DNA from: Halobacteriales archaeon QS_6_71_20 | GTDB lineage: Archaea; Halobacteriota; Halobacteria; Halobacteriales; Haloferacaceae | Assembly: GCA_003020945.1 (NCBI GenBank) | Contig: PXRU01000010.1 | Span: forward strand, 102,962-166,961 | Direction of reading: 5' to 3' | DNA: 64,000 nt | In this document: in pieces, positions 51,797 through 60,620 of the stretch | Layout of the letters: each line of letters starts with the position of its first letter | Numbering within the stretch: the stretch's first letter is position 1 | Program-made: the position numbers and the translations under genes | The notes under the pieces: generated by a model | What the model was told of the DNA's origin: nothing | What the model saw: the letters and a program-made list of their open reading frames with translations, nothing else | The model's database searches: none

Positions 51797-52812
51797 TATC
51801 CTTGGTTCGATTCGGTGGAGACGTAGCGCACCTCGGGGTCGAGGCGCGGCTGGTCGTTCGGCCGGACGGCCGGGCGGAGCCGCAGGAGTCGCTGAGAGGG
51901 ACCCGGAACCGAGCCCTTCACCAGCGCGTAGTGGCCGTCCACCTCGCCGTAGCCCTTGAAGCCGCCCTCGACGGAGGCGTCGTCGCCCTCGCCGAAGTCG
52001 ATGAGCCGCTTGTTGAGCTCGGTCCGCTGGTGGTAGCCGGTCTGCCCCTGCTGGGGGACCGTCGAGCGCACGCGCGAGGGGTTCCACGGGCCGAGGTTGC
52101 CGATCCGGCGCCGCCACCCCTGGCGGGCGTGCTTGCCCTTCCGCTTCTGGACGCCCCAGCGCTTGACGGGGCCCTGGGTACCCTTCCCCTTCGTGATTCC
52201 CGAGACGTCGGCGTACTCGCCGGCGCGGAAGACGTCGCCGAACTCGTGTTCGCCGCCGTTCTCGACCAGTTCGAGCGCGTAGTCGAGCCGCTCCCGAAGC
52301 GAGCCGCCGCCGACGCGGGTCTCCATCACGTCGGGCCGCTTCTTCGGGACGTTGGCCATCGCCGCGGGCTCGGTGTGGGTGATGAACCGCAGGTCGTCGA
52401 CGACGCCGTCGTCGACCAGCTCGCGCAGCCCCTCGGCGTCGCTCTCGAAGGTGTTCTCCGCCGGCAGGTCGAGGGTGCGGCCGAGTTCGTCGTGGAACTC
52501 GGTGGCCCACACCTCGGTGACCGGCTTCTGTCCGTACGGCGTGTCCTCGTAGGCTCGCAGGGCGACCGCCCGCATCGGGGGCACCTCCACGACCGTCACG
52601 GGGACCGACTCCTCCATCCCCTCCCGCGGGGAATCGGACTCGTCGTTCACCATGACGACGTGGGTCATGCCCGCCTTGTAGCCCGCGAAGCCCTGGACGC
52701 CGGCCGCGCCGTCGTCGTCGGGCCACGAGCGGATGCGGGGGACTTCGCTGCTCGCGCGCGTGCGCGGACCGAAGCCCAGCGAACCCTTGCGTGGTCTGCT
52801 TGGTTGTGGCAT
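51796..52812 (-). CDS. rpl3: 50S ribosomal protein uL3
   Basis: 338 aa from ATG 52810-52812 (PQPSRPRKGSLGFGPRTRASSE). FAGYKAGMTHVVMVNDE, DVSGITKGKGTQGPVKRWGVQKRKGKHARQGWRRRIGNLGPWNPSRV and GFKGYGEVDGHYALVKGSVPGPSQRLLRLR are typical. It opens the ribosomal series, 11 bp after the methyltransferase gene. Confidence 0.97.
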   Translation of the reverse strand: MPQPSRPRKGSLGFGPRTRASSEVPRIRSWPDDDGAAGVQGFAGYKAGMTHVVMVNDESDSPREGMEESVPVTVVEVPPMRAVALRAYEDTPYGQKPVTEVWATEFHDELGRTLDLPAENTFESDAEGLRELVDDGVVDDLRFITHTEPAAMANVPKKRPDVMETRVGGGSLRERLDYALELVENGGEHEFGDVFRAGEYADVSGITKGKGTQGPVKRWGVQKRKGKHARQGWRRRIGNLGPWNPSRVRSTVPQQGQTGYHQRTELNKRLIDFGEGDDASVEGGFKGYGEVDGHYALVKGSVPGPSQRLLRLRPAVRPNDQPRLDPEVRYVSTESNQG

Positions 52813-52823
52813 TGTGGTTTGGC

Positions 52824-53657
52824 TTACTCCGTGAGCGTGAGCGGCGAGAGCGCGGCGAAGATCGCTTCCTCGGTGCGCACCACCTCGCTGCCCTGTCGCG
52901 GAATCGCGTTCAGCCAGAGGTCGAACCCCGAGCCGTCCGTGGCGTCGGGGTCGACCGGGACGTTCTCGGGGTCGATCCCCAGGACGTCCGGGAGCCCCCT
53001 GCCGGGCGAGCCGAACGCGACGGCAACGTGTGTGTCGCGCGTGCGGTCGCGCACGTCTGCCAGGCGTGACACGGTGAGTGCCCGCCCGTGGCGTGACGTG
53101 GCGACCGCGGTTTCGGCGTCGGCGAGGGCGTCCTCCAGGTCCGACTCCGCCACCCGGAACCCCGGCGCGGGGTCGTCGGTGAGGCGGGCGCGGACCGGTT
53201 CTCTCGAAGAGACCCTGACGGTGACGCGCTCCCCCTCTGCGACCTCCCGTCCGGGAGGCGCGCGCAGGGAGATCGGGTGTTGCGTTCCGCAATTGACCCG
53301 AACGCGGCCTTCAGGTCCGACCTCGGTCACGATTCCCTCTCGTAGTTCCGACCCGTCGGGGCCGGACCGAGCGGGCCGCATCGGCGGGAGTACCCCCACG
53401 TGCCGGAGCTCGTCGCGTTTCCCCCACACCTCCCGACGGAGGTAGGCGGGGGTCGCACAGTACTCCAGCAGCGTGCGGACGTACTCGCCGCCTCTGCGGC
53501 GTTCGCCTTCCCGGTCGGGGAAGACGACCAACCGGTCCGCCCGGAAGACCGTCGCCGCGCGGGCGACGTAACCGAGTTTCCGCGTGGCCTCGCGGCCGTC
53601 CTCGGCCTCCCGGACGAGCGACGACGGAACGAGCACGTCGAGTCTCGCTCCGTTCAT
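52824..53657 (-). CDS. Putative RNA methyltransferase, SPOUT superfamily (DUF171-type)
   Basis: 277 aa. RLDVLVPSSLVREAEDGREATRKLGYVARAATVFRADRLVVFPD ... RTLLEYCATPAYLRREVWGKRDELRHVGVLPPM is the SPOUT/COG2106 N-terminus. The knotted SAM region follows at the C-terminus (THVAVAFGSPGRGLPDVLG ... FDLWLNAIPRQGSEVVRTEEAIFAALSPL), with an inserted OB-like beta domain (VRVNCGTQHPISLRAP). Homologues are predicted rRNA uridine N3-methyltransferases. First gene of the operon. A minus-strand CTTTTAC at about 53703-53709 is the best promoter candidate. Confidence 0.85.
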   Translation of the reverse strand: MNGARLDVLVPSSLVREAEDGREATRKLGYVARAATVFRADRLVVFPDREGERRRGGEYVRTLLEYCATPAYLRREVWGKRDELRHVGVLPPMRPARSGPDGSELREGIVTEVGPEGRVRVNCGTQHPISLRAPPGREVAEGERVTVRVSSREPVRARLTDDPAPGFRVAESDLEDALADAETAVATSRHGRALTVSRLADVRDRTRDTHVAVAFGSPGRGLPDVLGIDPENVPVDPDATDGSGFDLWLNAIPRQGSEVVRTEEAIFAALSPLTLTE

Positions 53658-53927
53658 GGTCGCTGCACCGGACTGTACTCCGATGATCGGCGGCCACAGC
53701 GTAAAAGACTATTGAATCGTTCCCCCGCCGTCACGCCGTCACACACCCGTCATCGGGCGTTTCACGTGTGAACCACTCACGTGCCGGCCGTCGTCGCCGC
53801 CGCCGCTTCACCGTCCGCGACACGGGGTCCCACGGCGTCGCCGGAGGAACGGATTTATGTATTACCCTGCCGTTAGTGGCGAACGCGCACCGCCGGAAAG
53901 CCGGAGACGGCAGGCGGATGCAGGTAC

Positions 53928-53998
53928 GCACTGGTAGTGTAGTGGTATCACGTGACCTTGCCATGGTCACAACCGGGGTTCAAATCCCCGCCAGTGCA
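53928..53998 (+). tRNA. tRNA-Gly (GCC)
   Basis: 71 nt. Acceptor arms GCACTGG / CCAGTGC pair fully with discriminator A. The anticodon stem-loop TGACC-TTGCCAT-GGTCA gives anticodon GCC, and the T arm CCGGG-GTTCAAA-TCCCCG is canonical. The D arm is TAGTGTAGTGGTATCA. No intron and no encoded CCA. A TTTATGTA element about 70 bp upstream may be its promoter. Confidence 0.95.
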
Positions 53999-54317
53999 TC
54001 TCTTCCGACGGCGAACGAGCGAGACGCAGTCTCGCGAGCCGGTCCGTCCGTCCGATGTCGCCCGCGGGAGCTCGAAGTAACCGGAAGTCGCCCGACCCCG
54101 ACGGGAAACGGGAATCGGACGGATGATCACCCTAGAGACGGCCTGTGATCGCCGACACGTGCGATCGCAGCGGGCCACACGCAGATCCGGACCGATAGGG
54201 TCCTCCTTCCGAGCGAACCCCGCCTTACGGACCAGGTACCGACAGTTGCATACCAGTTCGACGCAATGTGAAACAGTTAGAGTCAGCTCTTACCGGTGTG
54301 ACCCACTTTCGGCAGGT
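53999..54317. other. 319-bp intergenic region between tRNA-Gly and a regulator gene
   Basis: No ORF or second tRNA is visible. It contains an imperfect inverted repeat (54144-54169) and, near 54262-54297, AT-richer stretches (GTGAAACAGTTAGAG and CTCTTACC) that may include the promoter of the gene starting at 54318. Confidence 0.4.
54144..54169. promoter_or_regulatory. Inverted repeat, 9-bp arms
   Basis: TGTGATCGC - 8 nt - GCGATCGCA, one mismatch between arms; the right arm with the preceding T is itself the palindrome TGCGATCGCA. Located about 150 bp upstream of the regulator at 54318. Could be an operator or a hairpin after the tRNA. Confidence 0.35.
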
Positions 54318-55517
54318 ATGGTCGAGCTTACAAGCGGGCAGGGGAGCAGGACGGAGGAGCACTCGCTGGACGCCACGTTCGCCTGTCTGGCGAGCGACGA
54401 GCGCCGCCGGATCCTTCGGCATCTGTCGGAGTCCGCGTCCGGATCGGCCTCGACGGCGGAGGTGACGGGGATGCTCGCCGCCGACACGGACGGGGAGGCA
54501 ACCGAGGGCGAGCGTCGAGAGGCGGCGGCCGTCCTCCGCCATCGCCCCCTCCCGGATCTGACCGAGGCGGGCCTCGTCGACCACGACGTCGACGACGAGC
54601 GCGTCGCTCTCGCCGACCACCCCGCGCTGCGGGACGAGGGCGTCCTCGACGCGATCGCGGACGACCCTCCGGCGCGTTCCGAGTCGCTCGACGACCTCTT
54701 CAGGGCGCTCGCGGACGCCCAGCGGCGAACGGTGCTGAACGTGTTGAGCCACCAGGTCGACGTGATCCACGTCGAGACGCTGGCGCGGGAGCTCGTGGCC
54801 CGGGAGCACGACATCGCGGAGTCCGAGGTCTCCGAGGCGGATCTGGAACGGACGACGGCTCGCCTCCACCACGCCACCCTCCCTCACCTCGCCGCCGCGG
54901 AGTTGATCGAGTACGACGCCGAGACGGGCACGGTCGAGTACACGGGCCACCCCTCGTTGCGCGTCCCGTGGATGCACTCGGTGTTCCAGCCCGACTTCCG
55001 TCGGCTTCTCACCGGCGAGTCGGAGCACGACAGGATCGGCGAGATCGAGGGGCGCGAGCGGGTCGTCTCGTTCGGCCAGTCGATGGCGGAGCAGGCCGAC
55101 GAGGAGCTGTTCGTCGTACTGACGAGCACGGGACTGCTCAAGACGGGCTGTTTCGCCCGTCTCCTGGACGCCGTCCACGAGCGCGATGTTGACGTGTACC
55201 TCGGGACGTGCGACCCGGTCGTCACCGAGTACGTCCGGGAGCACGCCCCGGAAGTCGTGCTCTGGGAGCCGGACACGAACTGGCTGAGCCTTCCCGTCGC
55301 CGGCGACAGAGTGGGCCGGCTGGTGATGGCGGACCGCGAGGCCGTCATGCTCGGGACGCTCACCGAAGAACAGTCCGACGATCGCCACGAGGAGGAGGCC
55401 ATCATCGGGGAGCGGGAGCACGACACCCTCGTAACTCTGGTCTGTCAGCTGCTCGCTCCCCACCTCGACCGGATCGACAGCGACACCGACGATATCGAGG
55501 CCCAGATCCCGCTGTGA
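54318..55517 (+). CDS. Transcriptional regulator with two DUF7344-like winged helices and C-terminal sensor domain
   Basis: 399 aa. Two tandem, homologous wHTH units: LDATFACLASDERRRILRHLSE ... VLRHRPLPDLTEAGLVDHDVDDERVALADHPAL (about 18-108) and LDDLFRALADAQRRTVLNVLSH ... LHHATLPHLAAAELIEYDAETGTVEYTGHPSL (about 125-215). The remaining 180 residues (LFVVLTSTGLLKTGCFARLLDAVHERDVDVYLGT ... VGRLVMADREAVMLGTL) resemble the effector domains of archaeal TrmB/FilR1-like regulators. Ligand unknown. ATG at 54318. Monocistronic. Confidence 0.78.
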   Translation: MVELTSGQGSRTEEHSLDATFACLASDERRRILRHLSESASGSASTAEVTGMLAADTDGEATEGERREAAAVLRHRPLPDLTEAGLVDHDVDDERVALADHPALRDEGVLDAIADDPPARSESLDDLFRALADAQRRTVLNVLSHQVDVIHVETLARELVAREHDIAESEVSEADLERTTARLHHATLPHLAAAELIEYDAETGTVEYTGHPSLRVPWMHSVFQPDFRRLLTGESEHDRIGEIEGRERVVSFGQSMAEQADEELFVVLTSTGLLKTGCFARLLDAVHERDVDVYLGTCDPVVTEYVREHAPEVVLWEPDTNWLSLPVAGDRVGRLVMADREAVMLGTLTEEQSDDRHEEEAIIGEREHDTLVTLVCQLLAPHLDRIDSDTDDIEAQIPL

Positions 55518-55571
55518 GGCGCCCGGGACGGGCGCGGCGGTCCGGCCCGACCGCCGGGTCGCGGGCGGCGG

Positions 55572-55994
55572 CTACGCTCCGGGGACGCCCATCGCGTCCG
55601 GCGTGACGACGCCGACCTGTGAGAGTCCGAACAGGATCAATACGGCGACGACCCACGCCACGACGCCGATGCCGGCGGCGGTACCCCACCCGCCGGGGTA
55701 CTGCAGGTTGATCACGCCGACCCACGCGACGAGCATGAGGAGCGGCCCGAGGACGGGTACCCACCCGAGGAAGTAGCCCACGAGCGTGTACACGACCGCG
55801 CCGACGAGCGCGGTCAACAGCGCGCGCCTGTACCCCGTGTCGCGGTCGATGAGCACCTGTGCGCCGAGGCGGATCGCGACGGTCCCGACCAGGAGGCTCA
55901 CGAGGAAGATGAGGACGGCGCTGAGGACGTACTCCGGGGAGAGGTCCGCCTGGAGGATGCCCCCGCCGAGAGGGCCGAGCAGGGGGACCGTCAT
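55572..55994 (-). CDS. Small polytopic membrane protein
   Basis: 140 aa, four hydrophobic helices: VLSAVLIFLVSLLVGTVAIRLGAQVL, ALLTALVGAVVYTLVGYFLGWVPVLGPLLML, VAWVGVINLQYPGG, and AAGIGVVAWVVAVLILFGL. Function unknown. It overlaps the amphi-Trp gene by 4 nt, so the pair is translationally coupled. ATG at 55992-55994. Confidence 0.75.
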   Translation of the reverse strand: MTVPLLGPLGGGILQADLSPEYVLSAVLIFLVSLLVGTVAIRLGAQVLIDRDTGYRRALLTALVGAVVYTLVGYFLGWVPVLGPLLMLVAWVGVINLQYPGGWGTAAGIGVVAWVVAVLILFGLSQVGVVTPDAMGVPGA

Positions 55995-56263
55995 CGGCGG
56001 TTCCCGTTCCCGTCCCGGCGGCGCACCGGGTTCCAGTCGAGGACGAGCTCCACCTCCTCGACGTTCTTGCGGACCCGGCGCGACCGCTCGGTCACGCTCA
56101 CCTCCGTGTCGATCGTCCCCGGGGGCGAGAGGTCGACCGACTTGTTCCCGACGGGGATCCGGACCGGCTCCTCCTCGGCGTCCAGTTCGTCCGCGATGTG
56201 CCGGAGGTACTCCGCCGTCTCCGTCCGGCTCATCTCCCGCTCGTGGGACGTCGTCTCTGCCAT
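55991..56263 (-). CDS. amphi-Trp domain protein
   Basis: 90 aa. It shows the amphi-Trp pattern: E-x-x-x-S-R-x-E-x-A-x-x-L-R-x-I-A-D-x-L (MSRTETAEYLRHIADELDA), a beta region with VRIPVGNKSVDLSPPGTIDTEVSVTER, and the ending VEEVELVLDWNP. The family is of unknown function. On the minus strand, AT-rich TTTATATTT around 56306-56314 is a likely promoter with a short leader. Confidence 0.82.
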   Translation of the reverse strand: MAETTSHEREMSRTETAEYLRHIADELDAEEEPVRIPVGNKSVDLSPPGTIDTEVSVTERSRRVRKNVEEVELVLDWNPVRRRDGNGNRR

Positions 56264-56462
56264 GTGTGGCGATCGTTTCGGCCAGTCGATAGAAATATGT
56301 GATGCAGTTTATATTTCGTGTGGCACGTCGGCGTCCGGACGTCGTCCAGTTACGTTCGACGTGGCGACCGGAACCGCGGTTGCCGGACGCGATCGGGCGG
56401 CCGGACGACACGGTCGGCGTCGGCGGGATCACCGTGGCCCGGCGCCACGCCGTGAGCCAACG

Positions 56463-56470
56463 CTTATATC
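56463..56470 (+). promoter_or_regulatory. TATA box of the CBS-domain gene
   Basis: CTTATATC centred about 28 bp before the ATG at 56495; leaderless transcript expected. Confidence 0.6.
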
Positions 56471-56494
56471 ACGCCCGACGGACTCGCCGATACC

Positions 56495-56890
56495 ATGGAC
56501 GACGTCGACGACGTCTTCGTCGCACAGGTGATGTCGGAGGAACTGTACACGGTGTCGCCGGACACCCTGGTCGAGGACGCCGCGCGCGGGATGATGGACC
56601 GGGGCGTCGGCTCCGTCGTCGTCGTCGACGGCGACGAACTCGCGGGGATCCTCACGAGCACGGACTTCGTGCGGATCGTCGCGGAGCGACAGCCGAAAGA
56701 CCGGACGCCCGTCTCCGAGTACATGAGCGGGGACCTCGTGACGACGAGCCCCGGCGCGGCGATCGCGGAGGCGGCCGCGACGATGCTGGAGCACGGCATC
56801 CACCACCTCCCCGTCACGGACGGCGACGACGGCGCGGTCGGGGTCGTCTCCACCACCGACCTCGCGGCGTACCTCTCGCGGGTCCCCTGA
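56495..56890 (+). CDS. CBS domain pair protein
   Basis: 131 aa made of two CBS repeats only: VAQVMSEELYTVSPDTLVEDAARGMMDRGVGSVVVVDGDELAGILTSTDFVRIV and VSEYMSGDLVTTSPGAAIAEAAATMLEHGIHHLPVTDGDDGAVGVVSTTDLAAYL. Bateman module likely binding an adenosine nucleotide; the partner is unknown. Single gene with its own TATA box. Confidence 0.9.
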   Translation: MDDVDDVFVAQVMSEELYTVSPDTLVEDAARGMMDRGVGSVVVVDGDELAGILTSTDFVRIVAERQPKDRTPVSEYMSGDLVTTSPGAAIAEAAATMLEHGIHHLPVTDGDDGAVGVVSTTDLAAYLSRVP

Positions 56891-57043
56891 GTCGGCGGTC
56901 CGACCCCTCGCCCGCCCGTGCGACGTCGAGTTCGCTCGACCACCACCCGCCGATCACTGTCCGCGTGACGTCGGCCGCCGCTCGACCGCCGCCGACCGAC
57001 GACCGGCGCACCGCTTTTCAGTCGAGCCGTCGTCGCTGCGAGC

Positions 57044-57358
57044 GTGACTGTCATCGCGCTGTTGAGCGTCGCGCCCGTGGTCGAGGGGAGCATGGCCGGG
57101 GAGGTCGCGAAGGCGGTCGACGCCCTCGAGGGGTTCGACGTGACGTACGAGACGAACCCGATGGGAACGGTGATCGAGGCCGACGACATCGAGGAGCTGA
57201 TGGCCGCGGCGACGGCCGCCCACACCGCCGTCGACGGCGACCGCGTCTCCACCGTCCTGAAGATCGACGACAAGCGCGGCCGGGAGCAGCGCGCCCGCGA
57301 GAAGGTGGACGCGGTCGAACGGGAACTGGGCCGGCCGGCCCGCGGCGACCCGGAGTGA
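57044..57358 (+). CDS. MTH1187-family thiamine-binding protein
   Basis: 104 aa from a GTG. MTVIALLSVAPVVEGSMAGEVAKAVDALEGFDVTYETNPMGTVIEADDIEELMAAATAAHTAV matches the YqgV/MTH1187 (DUF77) ferredoxin-like fold, which binds thiamine or its pyrimidine in characterised members. The last 25 residues are charged. No thiamine biosynthesis gene is adjacent. Confidence 0.87.
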   Translation: MTVIALLSVAPVVEGSMAGEVAKAVDALEGFDVTYETNPMGTVIEADDIEELMAAATAAHTAVDGDRVSTVLKIDDKRGREQRAREKVDAVERELGRPARGDPE

Positions 57359-57534
57359 CCGTATCCGGACGGCGGGACGACGCCGGCGACGCGCGGCCGG
57401 TGGCCGCCGGGACGGGGAGCCGAACCGCGGGCCGGAACGACCGACGAACGGCGGGGGCGACGCGTCCGCCGCGATCGTAAGGGGCCGTCCCGGAAACCGG
57501 GAACCATTACCCCTCCGGCGTCGAAGCGCCGCGC

Positions 57535-58398
57535 GTGCCCGAACGCAACGCCTTCTTCCGGCGCCTCCGGGAGCGCATCGACGCCCGCGACACCGTCGTC
57601 TCGGTGGGGCTGGACGCCGACCTCGACCGGATCCCCGAGCACCTCCGGGAGCGGGACCTGCCGCGGTGGGCGTTCAACCGCCGGATCATCGACGCGACCC
57701 ACGAGTACGCCGCCTGCTACAAGCCCAACGCCGCCTTCTACGAGGACAGCGAGGGCTGGCGGTCCCTCCGCGAGACGGTCGCGTACGCGCACGGCAAGGA
57801 CGTGCCGGTGCTGCTCGACGCCAAGCGCGGCGACGTCGGCAACACCGCGAGGAAGTACGCCGACCTCCTGGAGTACGTCGACGCGATCACCGCGAACCCG
57901 TACCTCGGCCGCGACTCCCTGGAGCCGTTCCTCTCCCGCGAGGGGAAGGGCGTGTTCGTCCTCTGTCGCACCTCCAACCCCGGCGGCGCCGACCTGCAGG
58001 ACCTGAAGCTGGAGTCGGGCGAGCCGCTGTACCGCCGCGTCGCCGCGCTCGCGGAGCTGTGGAACCAGCGCGGCAACGTCGGCCTCGTCGTCGGCGCGAC
58101 CGCGCCCGACGAGCTGGCGGAGCTGCGGGAGGCGGTGCCGGACCTGCCGTTCCTCGTCCCCGGCGTGGGCGCCCAGGGCGGCGACGCCGAGGCCGCCGTC
58201 GAACACGGCCTCGCCGACGGCGTCGGCCTCGTCAACTCCTCACGGGGGATCATCTTCGCCGGCGAGGACGGCGCGACACACGCCGGCTCGACCGATCGGG
58301 GGGTGGACTCGCGGAAGGCGGGCGACGAGTTCGCGACGGCCGCGGGGCGGGCCGCCAAGCGGCTCCGCGACCGGTTGAACCGTCACCGCGAGGAGTGA
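57535..58398 (+). CDS. pyrF: Orotidine-5'-phosphate decarboxylase
   Basis: 287 aa, type 2 (long) PyrF; last step of UMP synthesis. Catalytic segment LLDAKRGDVGNTARKYADLL (Asp-Lys-x-x-Asp type chain), substrate loops GLDADLDRIPEHL and FLVPGVGAQGGDAEAAVEHG, with NSSRGIIFAGED for phosphate. GTG start at 57535; monocistronic. Confidence 0.93.
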   Translation: MPERNAFFRRLRERIDARDTVVSVGLDADLDRIPEHLRERDLPRWAFNRRIIDATHEYAACYKPNAAFYEDSEGWRSLRETVAYAHGKDVPVLLDAKRGDVGNTARKYADLLEYVDAITANPYLGRDSLEPFLSREGKGVFVLCRTSNPGGADLQDLKLESGEPLYRRVAALAELWNQRGNVGLVVGATAPDELAELREAVPDLPFLVPGVGAQGGDAEAAVEHGLADGVGLVNSSRGIIFAGEDGATHAGSTDRGVDSRKAGDEFATAAGRAAKRLRDRLNRHREE

Positions 58399-58446
58399 GC
58401 CGGCGGGGCGGTCGCCGCCACACGTGTCGCCGCGGGAGCAGGACCG

Positions 58447-58454
58447 TATTTATA
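58447..58454 (+). promoter_or_regulatory. TATA box of the histidine kinase gene
   Basis: TATTTATA centred about 27 bp before the ATG at 58477. Confidence 0.65.
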
Positions 58455-58476
58455 GATCGAACGCCGACGTGGGTGC

Positions 58477-60258
58477 ATGTCGATCGAGGGTGCCGCGGTC
58501 GTGCTCCTCGCGTTCCTCGCGGGCGGCACCGCGGTCGCCGTCGGGACGTACGCCTGGCGGAACCGCGGCGAGCCCGGCGCGACCTCGTTCGCCCTCCTGA
58601 TGGCCGGCGTCGCCGTCTGGTCGCTGTCGTACGCCGTCGCGCTCGCCGTCTTCGATCCCGGCGTCCGAGAGCTGATCGAGGTGCCCCTGGAGGTCGGGAA
58701 GGCGCTGATCGCGCCGGCCTGGCTGTTCTTCGCGCTGGGGTACACCGGGCGCGGGGAGTACGTCACCCGGCGACTCGTCGCCGTCGTCGCCGTGGTCCCG
58801 GTCGTCACGACGCTGCTCGTGATGACCGCCCCCACACATGGGCTGATGTGGACCGACTACCGGATCGCGCCGACGCTCGGGACGGCGACGGTGCTGTTCG
58901 ACCCCGGCGTGTGGTTCTACGTCCACGCCGTCTTCGGCTGGGCGGTCATCGGCGTCGGCACGGTGTACCTGCTGGAGCCGGTGCTCTCCTATGGCGCCCG
59001 CTACCGGGACCAGGGGGTCGCGCTCATCCTCGGCGCGGCCGTCGGCTTCGCCGCCCACGTGAAGTCGGTATTCTTCCTCCCGCCGCTGCCCGCGCTCGAT
59101 CTCACGCCGCTGAGCCTCGCGGTCACCGGGCTGCTGTTCGGCTTCGCGCTGTTCCGCTTCGAGCTCCAGGGGGTGCTCCCGGCGACGCAGGTGCTCGGCC
59201 GTCGGGCCGCCATCGACGACGTCGGCGTGGGGCTCGTCGTCGTCAACGGCAACGGGGAGGTCGTGGAGTTCAACGCCGCCGCAGCCACCGTCCTCCGCGT
59301 CGACCCCGCGAGCGAGTCGGTCGCCGGCGAGCCGCTGTCGGCGTCCGCCGTCGACGTCGACCTCGACGACCCGGAGCCGCAACGGATCGAGCGCTCGGAC
59401 GGCGACGGCTACCGCGCGTACGAGGCGACCGTCTCGACCGTCGCCGACCACCACGGACGCACCGTCGGCTACACGGTGACGTTCGCCGACGTGACCGACC
59501 GCGAGGCGAGTCGCCAGCGCCTGGAGGTGCTCAACCGCGTGCTCAGACACAACCTCCGCAACGACATGACGGTCGTCGTCGGCAACGCCGACCTGCTCGC
59601 CGAGCGGGTCGACGAGGACGACCGGCCGCTGGCCGACGCGATCAGCAGGCGCGGGGCCGCGCTCCAGCGGCTCGGCGAGAAGGCCCGCGACGTCGAGGAG
59701 GTGCTCGACGACGACGCCGAGGTGCGGACGGTGACGCCGGTCGGGGTCTGCCGGGACGTCGTCCGTCGCGCGCGCGACCCGTATCCCGACGCCGACATCG
59801 CGGTGGACGCGGCCGCCGAGCCGCGGCTCTCGGTCCGCAGCGCCGTGCTGGACGCGGTGGTGTGGAACCTCGTCGAGAACGCGCTCGAACACGGCGGCGA
59901 CGACGTGGCCGTCCGGATCGCGGTCCGGGCCGACGACGACGGCGTCAGGTTCGTCGTCGCCGACGACGGCCCCGGCATCCCGGACGCGGAGCTCGAGGGC
60001 GTTCGCTCGGGGACGGAGACGGCGCTGAGCCACGGCAGCGGCCTCGGCCTGTGGGTGGTCCGGTGGGGGACGCGGCAGCTGGCCGCCGACCTGTCGTTCG
60101 ACCGCCCCGGGACGCCCGGCACCACGGTGACGGTGACGCTCCCGCGGTCGGTCGTCGATACCGGCGACGGCGACGACGAGGACGACGCCGAGGCCGACGA
60201 CGATTCGGGCAGCGCCGAGTCGACGGCCAGGGCGGACGCACCCACGGCCGAGGACTGA
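58477..60258 (+). CDS. Seven-helix membrane sensor histidine kinase with PAS domain
   Basis: 593 aa. Residues 1-220 contain seven hydrophobic helices of the haloarchaeal histidine-kinase N-terminal 7TM type (GLMWTDY in an external loop). A PAS domain follows (VGLVVVNGNGEVVEFNAAAATVL ... YTVTFADVTDREA, about 245-345). The H-box HNLRND has His358; N-box NLVENALEHGGDD; G-boxes DDGPGIPDAE and GSGLGLWVV. An acidic, disordered 40-residue C-tail ends the protein. No response regulator gene adjoins, so the partner is elsewhere. Stimulus unknown. Confidence 0.9.
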   Translation: MSIEGAAVVLLAFLAGGTAVAVGTYAWRNRGEPGATSFALLMAGVAVWSLSYAVALAVFDPGVRELIEVPLEVGKALIAPAWLFFALGYTGRGEYVTRRLVAVVAVVPVVTTLLVMTAPTHGLMWTDYRIAPTLGTATVLFDPGVWFYVHAVFGWAVIGVGTVYLLEPVLSYGARYRDQGVALILGAAVGFAAHVKSVFFLPPLPALDLTPLSLAVTGLLFGFALFRFELQGVLPATQVLGRRAAIDDVGVGLVVVNGNGEVVEFNAAAATVLRVDPASESVAGEPLSASAVDVDLDDPEPQRIERSDGDGYRAYEATVSTVADHHGRTVGYTVTFADVTDREASRQRLEVLNRVLRHNLRNDMTVVVGNADLLAERVDEDDRPLADAISRRGAALQRLGEKARDVEEVLDDDAEVRTVTPVGVCRDVVRRARDPYPDADIAVDAAAEPRLSVRSAVLDAVVWNLVENALEHGGDDVAVRIAVRADDDGVRFVVADDGPGIPDAELEGVRSGTETALSHGSGLGLWVVRWGTRQLAADLSFDRPGTPGTTVTVTLPRSVVDTGDGDDEDDAEADDDSGSAESTARADAPTAED

Positions 60259-60282
60259 GCCCCGGCCGGCGGCGGCTCGAAC

Positions 60283-60423
60283 TCAGCCGAGCGCGGCGGC
60301 ACACTCCGCACAGAAGCTGTTCGCCGCGTCGTAGTGGTCCTCACAGACGGTCGCTCCGCAGCGGTCGCAGGAGAACTGTGCACGCGCGCTCTCACACATC
60401 TGACAGAGGCCGGTGACGCTCAT
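60283..60423 (-). CDS. Small zinc-ribbon protein
   Basis: 46 aa. Four Cys pairs in a tight pattern: CQMC, CDRCG, CEDHY and CAEC (SVTGLCQMCESARAQFSCDRCGATVCEDHYDAANSFCAEC), resembling a B-box/DksA-like double zinc finger. ATG at 60421-60423; stop TGA at 60283-60285. Tail-to-tail with the histidine kinase (24-bp gap). Family not named with confidence. Confidence 0.7.
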   Translation of the reverse strand: MSVTGLCQMCESARAQFSCDRCGATVCEDHYDAANSFCAECAAALG

Positions 60424-60620
60424 TCGATTCCTCCGCGACGGCGTTCGGGCCGCAGCCACTTCGTCGCTCGCCTCGGACCGCGCTCCCGACGGGTCCGGCG
60501 CGGCGCGGTTCGGTCGAGTCCGATCCAGTTCGGGGCGATCACGGGCGTACGACCACCAGTCGGGCGCCGTCGCCGTCCCGACGGCGAGGGGTTTACGGTC
60601 CGGCGTCGTCGATACGGGGT

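Noticed and set aside
39023..53657. Ribosomal cluster as unusual gene content
   Set aside because: Gene order and content are the standard archaeal S10-spc arrangement; only the insertions in individual proteins and the secY gap deserve attention.
54160..54169. TGCGATCGCA palindrome taken alone as a regulatory site
   Set aside because: A 10-bp GC-rich palindrome is expected by chance in such a genome; I keep only the longer 9+9 inverted repeat, at low confidence.
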